Positions 32,419-41,500 of a stretch of DNA of 64,000 nucleotides are shown here, piece by piece. The notes below the pieces were generated by a model that had not been told where the DNA came from, ran no database searches, and was given only the letters and a program-made list of their open reading frames with translations. The position numbers and the translations under genes are program-made. How positions within the stretch are numbered: position 1 is the stretch's first letter; every line of letters begins with the position of its first letter. Source of the stretch: DASYLJ01 sp964432595 (GTDB lineage Bacteria; Desulfobacterota; Binatia; DP-6); the NCBI GenBank assembly GCA_964432595.1, contig CAYSOF010000015.1, positions 103,225-167,224 of the forward strand. Reading direction: 5' to 3'.

Positions 32419-32903
32419 CGCATCGTGCGCAGCGTCGCGAGCGCCTCCGGGATGTGCTGCGTCGCCTTCAGCTGCGAGTTGAAGACGTGGCGGACGACGC
32501 CGCCCTTGTCGATCACGAACGTGACGCGCCCGGGCAGCACGCCGAGGCTCGCCGGCACCTTGTACGCCTTTCGCAGCTTGCCGCCCTGGTCGGACAGCAG
32601 GATGAACGGCAGCTTGTACTTCTCGGCGAACTTCCGGTGCGACTCCTCGCTGTCGGAGCTCACGCCGATGACCTCGGCGCCGATGTCCTTGAACTCCTCG
32701 TAGCTGTCGCGGAACGCGCACGACTCCTTCGTGCAGCCGGGCGTGTCGTCCTTCGGATAGAAGTAGAGCACGACCGCCTTCTTGCCGCGGAAGTCGGCCA
32801 ACCGCACCGGGTTGCCGTTGCGATCGGGCAGCTCGAACTCGGGCGCTCGATCGCCCACGTTCACTCCCGGCGCACCGCCACCGAACAGATCGAGCAGTCC
32901 CAT
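32415..32903 (-). CDS. bcp: thioredoxin-dependent peroxiredoxin (Bcp/PrxQ type)
   Basis: 162 residues. It has the AhpC/TSA fold with GDRAPEFELPDRNG, VVLYFYPKDDTPGCTKESCAFRD, GVSSDSEESHRKFAEKYKLPFILLSD and PGRVTFVIDKGG. The peroxidatic Cys is in TPGCTKESC and the second Cys five residues on is the resolving one, the PrxQ arrangement. GGAGGGAG before the ATG at 32903 decides the start. It reduces hydrogen and alkyl peroxides in the cytoplasm. It is the first gene of the operon with the fumarylacetoacetase-like enzyme, and part of the wider oxidative-stress theme. Confidence 0.93.
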   Translation of the reverse strand: MGLLDLFGGGAPGVNVGDRAPEFELPDRNGNPVRLADFRGKKAVVLYFYPKDDTPGCTKESCAFRDSYEEFKDIGAEVIGVSSDSEESHRKFAEKYKLPFILLSDQGGKLRKAYKVPASLGVLPGRVTFVIDKGGVVRHVFNSQLKATQHIPEALATLRTMR

Positions 32904-32949
32904 GTCGCTCCCTCCGTGCGAGCGGCCTAGCACGAGCCGGGCCGCGAGG

Positions 32950-33234
32950 TCACGCTTGGACCGTCACGCCCCGCCAGAATGCGACGTAGCCGGCGATGTT
33001 CTTCGCCGCGTCCTTGGGATCGGGATAGTACCAGGCGGCGTCGGCGTTCCGCTGCCCGTCCACCACGACGTCGTAGTAGCTGGCGATGCCCTTCCAGCCG
33101 CACGTCGTGTGCGTCGTGCTGTCCTGGAAGAATTCGCGCTTCACGGCGTCGGGCGGAAAGTAGCAGTTCCCCTCCACCGTCTCGCAGCGATCACTCTCCG
33201 CGATGACCTGACCGTTCCAGATGGCTTTCGGCAT
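32950..33234 (-). CDS. DUF427 family protein
   Basis: 94 residues with the DUF427 pattern: KAIWNGQVIAESDRCETVEGNCYFPPDAVKREFF, then TTHTTCGWKGIASYYDVVVDG and AAWYYPDPKDAAKNIAGYVAFW. The TxCxWKG and YPxP segments are hallmarks. The family is small and cytoplasmic; no proven function is known to me. Start 33234 gives the standard N-terminus; a start 12 codons upstream would add an atypical extension. Confidence 0.85.
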   Translation of the reverse strand: MPKAIWNGQVIAESDRCETVEGNCYFPPDAVKREFFQDSTTHTTCGWKGIASYYDVVVDGQRNADAAWYYPDPKDAAKNIAGYVAFWRGVTVQA

Positions 33235-33302
33235 GCCGCCGACCATTCTCCCCGCGCGCCGCCCTGGCAAGGGGGGGCGCGCGCGTGATAGCGGGGCGCG
33301 CC

Positions 33303-33452
33303 ATGGACGATGCGGTGGTGGTGCGGGAGTGTCGCGAGGCGTGTCCGGTGTGCGACGGGCGCGTCGAGCCGATGCGCGGGAAGCTGATCTGCTCGCGGTG
33401 TCGCGCGATCGTCGAGACCTGCTGTGACGGGGGGCGCCAAGGGCGCTCCTAG
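33303..33452 (+). CDS. tiny zinc-ribbon protein
   Basis: 49 residues with four cysteines arranged CPVCDGRVEPMRGKLICSRCRAIVETCC: two CxxC pairs 14 residues apart form a zinc ribbon. Similar 'CPvCgg.v......l.C..C....e.CC..' mini-proteins occur in other bacteria. No strong ribosome site is visible upstream of the ATG. It lies convergent to the lipoprotein gene and divergent from the DUF427 gene. The role is unknown; protein or nucleic acid contact is possible. Confidence 0.6.
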   Translation: MDDAVVVRECREACPVCDGRVEPMRGKLICSRCRAIVETCCDGGRQGRS

Positions 33453-33466
33453 GTCCTCCCAGATCG

Positions 33467-34615
33467 CTACCGCACGGCGAGGAGCGAGGTCGTCAGCGTC
33501 GCGATCAGCTGCTCGTCGACGCCCGGAACGTTCGCGTCGCGGGCCAGCGCCTCGCGCACTTTGGCGATCGGGGTGGAGATCGGGCCGGAACGCCGCAGGG
33601 CCCACGGCAGTGCCGTGTCGATGGCCGTGATGGCCGCGCGCAGCTGGAGGAGCGTCGCCGCGGGCGGCGTGTCCTCTGGTGTCGCTTCCTGGACCTGCTT
33701 CGCGGCGGCGATCTGCGCACGGACGAACGCGACGTACGTCGCCGGATCGAGGCCGGCGTGCTTCGCCGAGGCGGCGGCGCGTTGCTCGACCTCCTTTTCC
33801 CGGGCCGGGTCTTCGATCGGCAGGTTCGCCGGGCGTTTCGCCGCGGCGACCAGCGGCATCAGCATCAGGCGGCGGGCGACCAGATCGATCACGCGGTCGA
33901 CGCGCGGCGGGAGCGTCGGGTTCGAGGCCGCGCCGAGCCAGCGGGCGCGCAGCGCGGGCAGCGTTCCGTCGAGCTCGCGGTTCACCAGCCAGTCGTCGAG
34001 GGCCGGGGCCATGGCGGCCTGCTCGGGCGCGACCCAGTAGGCCTTGCGATCGTCCGACAGGACGCGGGCGACGCGCCAGCGCGGATCGTCGAGCAGCGTG
34101 CGCGCCTCGATCGTGTCGCTGACGATCGCGTCGACGCGTCCCGCCGTCAGCTCGGCGAGGAGCGTGCGGTTGTCGTCGACGGGGCGGAGCTCGACGTCGG
34201 GCAACGTCGCGCGCGCGACGCGCTCCAGGTGGCCGCCGCGGTTGACGGCGACCCGTCGCGGCGGCGGTCCGTCGGCCGCGACGATCAGCACCGCCTGCGC
34301 CCGCGCGACGGGACCGGTGAGCACGCCGGCCAGCAGACGCTCGGGGCGCACGGTGACGCCGCTCATCGCGACGTCGGCCTGGTTGGTCGCGATCGTCGCC
34401 GTCAGGTCGGACCAGCGGAACGGGACGAGCGCGATCGGACGGCCCGCGGCCTTCGCGTACGCGCGCGCGACCTCGACGTCGAAGCCGCTCCACGTGCCGT
34501 CGGCGGCGTGGAGCGAGAATGGGGGATAGTCGCCGCTCGACGCCACCCGCAGCGGCGGACGACCGCAGGCGGCGACTAGGAGCAGCAGGAGAACGACGCC
34601 GAGACGCGTGATCAC
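33467..34615 (-). CDS. lipoprotein fusing a PheC-like (SBP_bac_3) domain to a secreted chorismate mutase (AroQ-gamma)
   Basis: 382 residues. A GTG start and signal with lipobox VAAC make Cys 17 the lipid site. Residues about 20-245 form a class-3 periplasmic binding fold (LRVASSGDYPPFSLHAADG, GFDVEVARAYAKAAGRP, ATNQADVAMSGVTV, GRVDAIVSDTIEAR) as in cyclohexadienyl dehydratase PheC. Residues about 255-382 are an AroQ-type chorismate mutase of the exported gamma class (VIDLVARRLMLMPLVAAAK, PIEDPAREKEVEQ, GLDPATYVAFVRAQIAAAKQVQ, with the Arg/Lys/Glu ligands). Together they could turn chorismate through prephenate to phenylpyruvate in the periplasm. An ordinary solute-binding role for the first domain cannot be excluded. 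Confidence 0.85.
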   Translation of the reverse strand: MITRLGVVLLLLLVAACGRPPLRVASSGDYPPFSLHAADGTWSGFDVEVARAYAKAAGRPIALVPFRWSDLTATIATNQADVAMSGVTVRPERLLAGVLTGPVARAQAVLIVAADGPPPRRVAVNRGGHLERVARATLPDVELRPVDDNRTLLAELTAGRVDAIVSDTIEARTLLDDPRWRVARVLSDDRKAYWVAPEQAAMAPALDDWLVNRELDGTLPALRARWLGAASNPTLPPRVDRVIDLVARRLMLMPLVAAAKRPANLPIEDPAREKEVEQRAAASAKHAGLDPATYVAFVRAQIAAAKQVQEATPEDTPPAATLLQLRAAITAIDTALPWALRRSGPISTPIAKVREALARDANVPGVDEQLIATLTTSLLAVR

Positions 34616-34709
34616 GCCGACGGTCTACAGCGTGGCCTGGACGCGTGCCATCGCCGGACGTGCCGTGCAGCGCGTGAGCCATGCCTGCGCGTTCGGCGCG
34701 CCGGCCGAA

Positions 34710-37700
34710 TCACACACGCAGGAGCACGCCGCGCGCCGTCTGGCCCGTGGCGCGCGCGACGGCGTCGACGTAGAGCGCGACCTGCCGCTGGTACTGCTCC
34801 TCGCGCTCGACGCCCAGCCCGAGGTCGGTCTTCCAGTCGACCACCGTCCAGCCATCGGCGTCCCGGAACGCCGCATCGACGATACCCTCGACGAGCGTGC
34901 CGTCGTCGAGCCGCAGCAGCACCGGCGTCTCGCGGCGACACTCGTCCGCCGCCGCCGCGCGACGGAGCAACGGATGCGCGAGGATCTCGCGGACGACGTC
35001 GACGGCGGCCGCCACCTCGTCCGCCGGCGCGGCGAGCACGCGTCCTTCGAGCTCCGCGGCCGCGCGGATCGCCGTGTCCTCCGCCGCGAGCGGCACCGTG
35101 GCGAGCACCGCGTGGACCAGCGTGCCGAAACGCCGCCCGTGCGGGCGCGGCCCGGAGAGACCGACGCGCTCGGTGCGCACGTCGCGCGCCGCCGTCCCGA
35201 CGACGGCGTGCTCGGTGGCGGTGACCACCCGCAGGCTCGGCACGACGCCCACCGAGCGCACGCGCTGGCGCTCGGCCTGCCAGGCGTCGTGCGCGCGTAG
35301 GCCGTCCTGGGACCGCGCTCCGTGCTCGTCCGCCGTCAGGAGCTTCTGCTGCTTCAGGCCGACGTTCTCGTCGACGAGGAGCGCCAGCGCTTCCGGCGCC
35401 CACCACACGACGGTGTGCTCGCCGGCCTGGGGGCGATGACGTCCCGGCGCGACCGCGGCATCGGGGCGCAGCACGTTCTCGGGCCGCTCGAGGACCGCGT
35501 CGCCGGTGAGCGGCGGACACGCCGGCGGCTGCGTCGTGTCGGGCAGGCGCGCGTGCAGCGGCTCCGGGTAGATCGCCGGGTGCAGCGTGTCGAGCCACCC
35601 CTCCTGGGGCTGGTCGGCGACGGCGGGCACGACGAGCAGGTCGCGCGCGCGCGTCGCGGCGACATACAGGAGCCGCACGGCCTCTTCGCGCTCGCGCGCG
35701 AGCTCCTCCTCCCGATGATCGGCGAGGTCCGGCGGCAAGGCGCCGGCGAGCCGCATCGCCGCCAGCCGGCGCACGGGATCGATGTGACGGCTCGGCTCCG
35801 TCGGCGTCGCGTTCGCCGTCAGGTCGGCGAGGATGACCACTGGGAACTCCAGCCCCTTCGCGCGGTGGACGGTCATGATGCGCACGCCTTCGGAGCCGTC
35901 CTCGAGGATCGGCGCCTCACCCGCCTCGCCCGACGCGGCATCGCGCTCGAGGCGCTCGACGAACGCACGGAACGACGTCACGCCGTGCCGCTCGGCGCGC
36001 CGCGCGAGGTCCATCAGGCGGGTGACGTTGGCGAGCGCCTGCTCGCCGGTCGGCCAGATGGCGAGGCCGGCATGCGCACGCACCGCTGCGAGCAGCCGCG
36101 CGATCGTGTCGGCGACGGGACGGCGGTTCCGATGGCGGTGCAGGTCGCGCAGCACGGCGAGCGCGTCGGCGACCTCGACCAGGTGCGGCGGCAAATCGTC
36201 GGGCAACGTGCGGAACGGGTGCAGCGAGCGAAAGCGCTCGCGCCATGCCAGCAGCGCGCCGTCGCCGAGCGCGAACAGCGGGCCGCGCAGGACGGCGAAC
36301 AGCGCCAGGTCGTCGTCGGGCCGCTCGATCGCGCCGAGCGCGTTGCGCAGCGCGCCCACCTCCTCGCGGACGTGGAACGAGCTGCCGCCGACCAGCACGT
36401 GCCGCAGCTGGCGGGCTTCGAGCGCGCGCACGTAGTCGCGCGTGACGTCGCGCCCCCACGACTTCATGCGCCGGAAGAGGATGCAGACGTGGCGCGGCTG
36501 CACCGGCACCGCCTCGTTCGGCCGCTCGCGCTCGGTGACGGTCCAGCCGCTCTTCGTCACCAGCCAGTGCGCGAACGCCGCGATCGCGTCGGGCAGCGAT
36601 TCCTCGATGCGCCAGTTCACGACGGTGCCGTAATCGCCGTACGGCCGCGGCACCGGCAGCGCGATCACCGCCGGCTGCTCCGGATGCGCGGGGCGCGCCG
36701 GCGCGAGCGGCACGTACTCGGCCTGCGCCTCCGCCGTCTCCATCGCCGGCGCGAACGCGGCGTTCACGGCCTGCTGGATCGCCGGCACGGCGCGGAAGCT
36801 GACGGTGAGATGGACGACGTCGGCCCCCGCGGCCCGCAGCCGCTGCTTCACCCCGGTGTACAGCGTCACGTCGGCGCGCCGGAACCGGTAGATCGACTGC
36901 TTCGGATCGCCGACGACGAAGAGCTTGCCGGGCACGGGCCGGACGCGGAGCCAGTCGTCCTCGGCGGGATCGTCGGCCGCGAGCAACAGGAGCAGCTCGG
37001 CCTGCAGCGGGTCGGTGTCCTGGAACTCGTCGACGAAGATGTGCGCGAACCGCTGCTGCAGCTCCGCGCGCGTCACGGCGTCGCGCTGCACGAGGTCGCG
37101 GGCGCGCAGCAGGAGGTCCAGGAAGTCGAGGCACCCCGCGCGCCGTTTGATGTGCTCGTACGCCGCGACGACCGGCCACAGGTCGGCGCGCAGCCGCGGC
37201 GCGAGGTCGGCGCCGGCGTCGGCGGTGAAGCGATCGAGCCGCTCTTTCAGCGCGTCGCGGCGGGCGATCAGCGCCACCTTCGCGGTCTCCCCCTGCCGCG
37301 GGCGCCAGCCGCGCCAGCGCCAGTGCTTCGCGCGCGAGAACGTCGTCAGGTCGGCCTCGAGGCCGTCGTAGTCGCGCGCCGCCGCCGACTCGCGGCGCTG
37401 CACGTCCTCCATGAACCGGCGAATCTCGCGCAGCGACTTGACGAACCAGTCGTTGCCGTCGCCGCCCTCGGCGGCAGCGCCCAGCACGGCGAGCTCGGCG
37501 AGGATCGCGTCGATCTCGGCGTCGCGCCCGAACGGCGCGTGGCGCCATTCCGCCGGGAAGTCGCGCCAGCACGCGAGCTCCCACGCGGCGCTGCGCAGCT
37601 TCTCGCGCGGCCCGTCGTCCCCGCGGGCGCGCTGGCGCAGCACGCGGCGCACGCCGTCGCCGGGACGATCGAGCTGGCGCTCGAACCAGCGGTCGAACAC

Positions 37701-38126
37701 GCGGTCGAAGAGCGGACCCGCGACCTCCTCGGGCGCCACCTGGAACTGCGGATCGACGCCCGCCTCCACCGGGCGCTCGCGCAGCAGCTCGGCGCAGAAG
37801 GCGTGGATCGTGCCGATGCGCGCGGCCTCCAGCTGCGGCAGCGCGGCGGTGAGGCGATCGCGCGCCGCGGGATCGCAGGCGGGATCCTGCCGCACCTTCT
37901 CGATCTCGGTGCGGAGCCGCAGCTTGAGCTCCCCCGCCGCCGGCTCGGTGAACGTGACGGCGACGATGCGGTCGAGCTGCGCGCGCCCCGCCATCAGCGC
38001 CGACACCATGCGGCCGACCAGCGCGGTCGTCTTCCCGGTTCCGGCCGCCGCTTCCACCACGAGCGTGGTGTCGAGGTCGTCGCGGATGCGATCGCGCGCG
38101 GCCTGATCGGCCAGCGGAGCGGACAT
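34710..38126 (-). CDS. addA: AddA-like UvrD-family helicase-nuclease
   Basis: 1138 residues. Superfamily 1 helicase motifs: Walker A AAAGTGKTT (26-34), IVAVTFTEPAAGELKLRLR (Ia), IFVDEFQDTDPLQ (II), VVGDPKQSIYRFRRAD (III), LTVSFRAVPAI (IV), VRIMTVHRAKGLEFPVV (V) and RLLYVAATRARDLLVV (VI). The C-terminal PD-(D/E)XK nuclease has GTLVHAVLATV, LVEGIVDAAF and WTVVDWKTD. This is the AddA layout, a double-strand break processing enzyme. The partner AddB-like gene lies upstream on the same strand at 38511-41780, but a small secreted-protein gene and a hairpin separate them. Confidence 0.82.
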   Translation of the reverse strand: MSAPLADQAARDRIRDDLDTTLVVEAAAGTGKTTALVGRMVSALMAGRAQLDRIVAVTFTEPAAGELKLRLRTEIEKVRQDPACDPAARDRLTAALPQLEAARIGTIHAFCAELLRERPVEAGVDPQFQVAPEEVAGPLFDRVFDRWFERQLDRPGDGVRRVLRQRARGDDGPREKLRSAAWELACWRDFPAEWRHAPFGRDAEIDAILAELAVLGAAAEGGDGNDWFVKSLREIRRFMEDVQRRESAAARDYDGLEADLTTFSRAKHWRWRGWRPRQGETAKVALIARRDALKERLDRFTADAGADLAPRLRADLWPVVAAYEHIKRRAGCLDFLDLLLRARDLVQRDAVTRAELQQRFAHIFVDEFQDTDPLQAELLLLLAADDPAEDDWLRVRPVPGKLFVVGDPKQSIYRFRRADVTLYTGVKQRLRAAGADVVHLTVSFRAVPAIQQAVNAAFAPAMETAEAQAEYVPLAPARPAHPEQPAVIALPVPRPYGDYGTVVNWRIEESLPDAIAAFAHWLVTKSGWTVTERERPNEAVPVQPRHVCILFRRMKSWGRDVTRDYVRALEARQLRHVLVGGSSFHVREEVGALRNALGAIERPDDDLALFAVLRGPLFALGDGALLAWRERFRSLHPFRTLPDDLPPHLVEVADALAVLRDLHRHRNRRPVADTIARLLAAVRAHAGLAIWPTGEQALANVTRLMDLARRAERHGVTSFRAFVERLERDAASGEAGEAPILEDGSEGVRIMTVHRAKGLEFPVVILADLTANATPTEPSRHIDPVRRLAAMRLAGALPPDLADHREEELAREREEAVRLLYVAATRARDLLVVPAVADQPQEGWLDTLHPAIYPEPLHARLPDTTQPPACPPLTGDAVLERPENVLRPDAAVAPGRHRPQAGEHTVVWWAPEALALLVDENVGLKQQKLLTADEHGARSQDGLRAHDAWQAERQRVRSVGVVPSLRVVTATEHAVVGTAARDVRTERVGLSGPRPHGRRFGTLVHAVLATVPLAAEDTAIRAAAELEGRVLAAPADEVAAAVDVVREILAHPLLRRAAAADECRRETPVLLRLDDGTLVEGIVDAAFRDADGWTVVDWKTDLGLGVEREEQYQRQVALYVDAVARATGQTARGVLLRV

Positions 38127-38143
38127 GGCGACGGTTCCTAGGA

Positions 38144-38178
38144 GGGCGCCGCGCGCGGGTCAACCGCGCGCGGCGCCC
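38144..38178 (-). terminator. perfect 15-bp GC hairpin between the His-rich gene and addA
   Basis: GGGCGCCGCGCGCGG (38144-38158) pairs with CCGCGCGCGGCGCCC (38164-38178) around a five-base loop. It begins five bases past the stop of the His-rich gene and ends 17 bases before the addA start codon. It may act as a terminator with read-through, or as an attenuator limiting addA. No T-run follows on the minus strand. Confidence 0.55.
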
Positions 38179-38183
38179 GTCGC

Positions 38184-38459
38184 TCAGTCGTCGTAGTGAC
38201 GGTACCGGCGATCGTTACGATCGTAGTGGTCGCGGCGGTCGTAGTGATGATGATGGCGATGACGATGGCGATGGCGCCATCGCCAGTAGCGCGAGCGATA
38301 CGGCGGCCGCACGAAGTAGATCGGCGGCGCGGGGCGGTGATAGGTCACCGGCGGCGGTGGCGGAGGCCCGAACACCAACGCGGCGGCGGGACGCGGAGCG
38401 GACAGGACGAGCACCGAAGCGAGCACGACGAGCGGTACGACCTTCACCAGGACACCCAT
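38184..38459 (-). CDS. small secreted histidine/arginine/tyrosine-rich protein
   Basis: 91 residues: a signal peptide (VVPLVVLASVLVLSAPRPAAA), a Pro-rich linker (GPPPPPPVTYHRPAPP), then a tail of repeated His, Arg, Asp and Tyr (HRHRHRHHHHYDRRDHYDRN). AGGAGG precedes the ATG. The tail could bind metal ions or negatively charged polymer outside the cytoplasm; that is inference. Low-complexity exported peptides of this type (often ending in YDD) are common in proteobacteria. Its place between addB and addA is odd. Confidence 0.7.
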   Translation of the reverse strand: MGVLVKVVPLVVLASVLVLSAPRPAAALVFGPPPPPPVTYHRPAPPIYFVRPPYRSRYWRWRHRHRHRHHHHYDRRDHYDRNDRRYRHYDD

Positions 38460-38510
38460 GACATCCTCCTCTCGACGCGCCTCGAACAGAACCGCGCGGA
38501 CGAGGTTACG

Positions 38511-41500
38511 TCAGGGCAGGTCGCGGAGTCGTGTGAGCGACGCGAGCCGCTCCTTCGGCTTTCGCGTCGTGCGTACCTCCTCGTAGGGACCGCAGACCGG
38601 ACGATAGTCGCAGTACGTGCACGCGCCGGCCTCCGGCGCCGCGGGCAGGAATCCCTGCTGCAGCGCTTCGCCGACGATGCGCACGACCTCGTCGACGTAC
38701 GAGCGCGCACGCGCGTCGAGCGGCACGACGCGCTCGGTGTAGGCGCCCGTCGAGGTGCAGTAGTAGAGACGGCCCGACTCGACGGGCGCGCCGAGCATCT
38801 GCTCGCACACGAGCGCGTAGAGCACCGGCTGCAGCACCTTGCCGCCGCCGACGACGACACCCTCCTTCGCCCACACCTTGCCGGTCTTGTGATCCGTCGC
38901 GCGCAGGCCGCCGTGCGGATGCCGCTCGACGAGGTCGATCGAGCCGCGCAGGCGCAGCGACGGCGTCACCTGCACGGGCTCGCGCCGGCTCTCCGGATCG
39001 AGGTACTCGCGGTCGCCCGACGGCAGGCCGAATGCCAGCTCGAAACGCGACGGCACCCAGCCCTCGGGATCGTCGACCTGGCGCCGGAGCCACTCGCGCA
39101 GGTCGACGCGCAGCTGCTCGATGCCGTCCTGCCAGACACGCGGAATCGCCGGCCGCAGCTTCTCCGCCAGCTTCTTCGCCTCGAAGGTCAGTATCTCGTC
39201 GAGCACGTCGTTCGCCGCCGGCAGCGTCCCGGCCTTCAGCGGCAGGCGGCGCTCGTCGCGCAGCCGCATCAGCACGCCGAACTGCACGTCGTGGAAGAGC
39301 CCGCCGCGCGTCAGCGGGTCCATCACCTCGACGGCGACCGGATCTTCGCGCGGCGCGAGCCGGTGGATCGCCTGCAGGAAGAACCGATAGGGACACGCCG
39401 CGAAATGTTGCAGCGCGGTGGGCGAGAACGAGCGTCGCGCCAGCTGGTGGCGCTCGAGCGCCTCGAGCGCGAACGGCTCGGGGTCGACGAGGCCGTCGGC
39501 CGGCGTCCACCGACGGATCCAGCGACGGCCGCGCGCACGGAGCGCGCGCGCGAGATGCGGATTCGCGCCGAGCAGGTAATGCGCGGTGCCGAGCGTCGTC
39601 GCCTCGTCCGCGTCGAGCAGCGGGGCGAGCAGCGCCAGGTCGTATTCCGCCTCGTCGACGGCATCCGCCGCGCGCGCGGGCGCGGGCCAGCCCAATCGTG
39701 CGGGCGTGTCCTTGACCGCGCGCGCGGTGAGCTCGTCGAACCCGGGCAAGATGCCCTCCGTCGCCTGCAGCGCCTCCAGCGCGTAGAACGACGGCACGCG
39801 CGGGCGCGCGCGCTCCACGTCGACCCGCGGATACGAGAGGAACACGCGCCGGGTCGCCGCGCCCACGGCAAGGCGCAGCGCCAGCCGCTCGCCCTGCACG
39901 CGCTCCGTCTCTACGGGCAGCTCGGCGGCGAGCGCGCGACGCTGGTCGTCGAGCAGGACCGGATCCTCGACGATCGCGGCGGGGAAGAGGTTCTCGGCGA
40001 GCCCCGGCACGAAGACCACGTCGAACGCCATCCCGCGCACCGTCCGCGCCGGCGCGACGAACACGGCGCCGTAGCGGCGGCGCGGCGGCGGCTCGGTGAC
40101 GTCGCGGAGACGCGGCGCGAGCACGAGTCGCAGCTCGTCGAGGTCGACCGGCCCGACGGGCGCCATCGGCGCGAGCTCCGCGAGCGTCGCTTTCACCTGC
40201 GCGGGCGCGCGGAGCGCTTTGTCTGCGAGCGCGTCGAGCGCCTCGAGCCAGTCGCCCCAGCGGGCCAGGTCGGGCAGTGCAGCCAGCTGTCCGACGAGGT
40301 CCAGCGCGAACGCGCGCAGGTGCTCGAGGTCGCGCAGCTGGCGATCGAGGTACGCGATACGTGCGTCGTCCTCGTCGCCGATGGCCTCGCGACGGCGGCG
40401 GAGGTCGGCGTCGAGCCCGTTCAGACGCTCCGTCCAGCGCTCGACGCCGCCGCCGATCACCGACGCCTCGACGAGGAGCTGCTCCCAGTGCCGCGGCGCG
40501 CGCAGGGTCCCGGCGACGACCGGCACCGCGTCGGGATCCGGAACGACGGGATCGGCGGGCGGCGTCTCGTCTGGCGCCGGCGGTGCGGGGACGAGGTCGC
40601 TCTGCGGCGGCAGCCAGGCGTCGGCACGCGCCGCGCCCGGGTCGGGGACCTGCGACAGCGAGAGGTATTCGGCGAAGCGACGCGCCGAGAGCCCTTCCGC
40701 CTTGCAGGCGAGGAGCGTCAGCAGCGCGCGACCGCCGGCGTGGGGACGCCGCGTACCGCGCGCGAAGAACGACGGGATCTCCGCGCGGCCGAACGCCTCC
40801 TCGAGGTGCGCGGCGTACTCGCCGGGCGCGTGCAGCAGGACCGCCATGCGATCGAACGGCACGCCGCGCGCCGCTTCGGCCTGCACGGCGCGCGCGATCT
40901 CGACGCACTCGCGCGCTTCGCCCGGCCACGCCGACAGGCGCACAGTGTCGTCGAGCGGTGCCGGCGCCGGCGGACGGTCGCCGAAGAGGTGCTGCTGCAG
41001 CGATGCGAGCGAGCCCGCGCCGGGCGCCGGCGAGCGCTCCGGCACACCGTCGAGCGCGCGGGTCAGGCGGCGGAGCGCCACCGCGTCGCCGGCGGCGACG
41101 GTCGCGAGGACGCGCGGCGCACGCGTCGCGAGCGCGGCGACGAGACGCTCTTCGAGCGCCGTCGTCACCGGCAGATCGAGCAACAGCAGCGGCAGCCCCG
41201 CGAGCGGCGTGCCGTCGTCGATCGCGGCCAGCGCCGCCTCGAACACCGTCGCGCGATCGGCGAGCCCTGCCCCGCGCAGCTCGTCGGCGACGGCGTCGGC
41301 GAGGCGCGCGAGGTCGGCGCCGCCGCGCGGCAGCGCGCGCAGCCGATCGGAGCCGACCGCGTGCATGCGCAGCTCCTCCAGCGTGCGCGCGACCGCCGGC
41401 GGGAACCCCGGTCGATCCGCGACCGGCGCGAAGTAGGTGAACGCCCCTTTCGCCTCGAGCAGATGGACGGCGCGCGCGGCGACGGCCGAATGCGAGAGCG

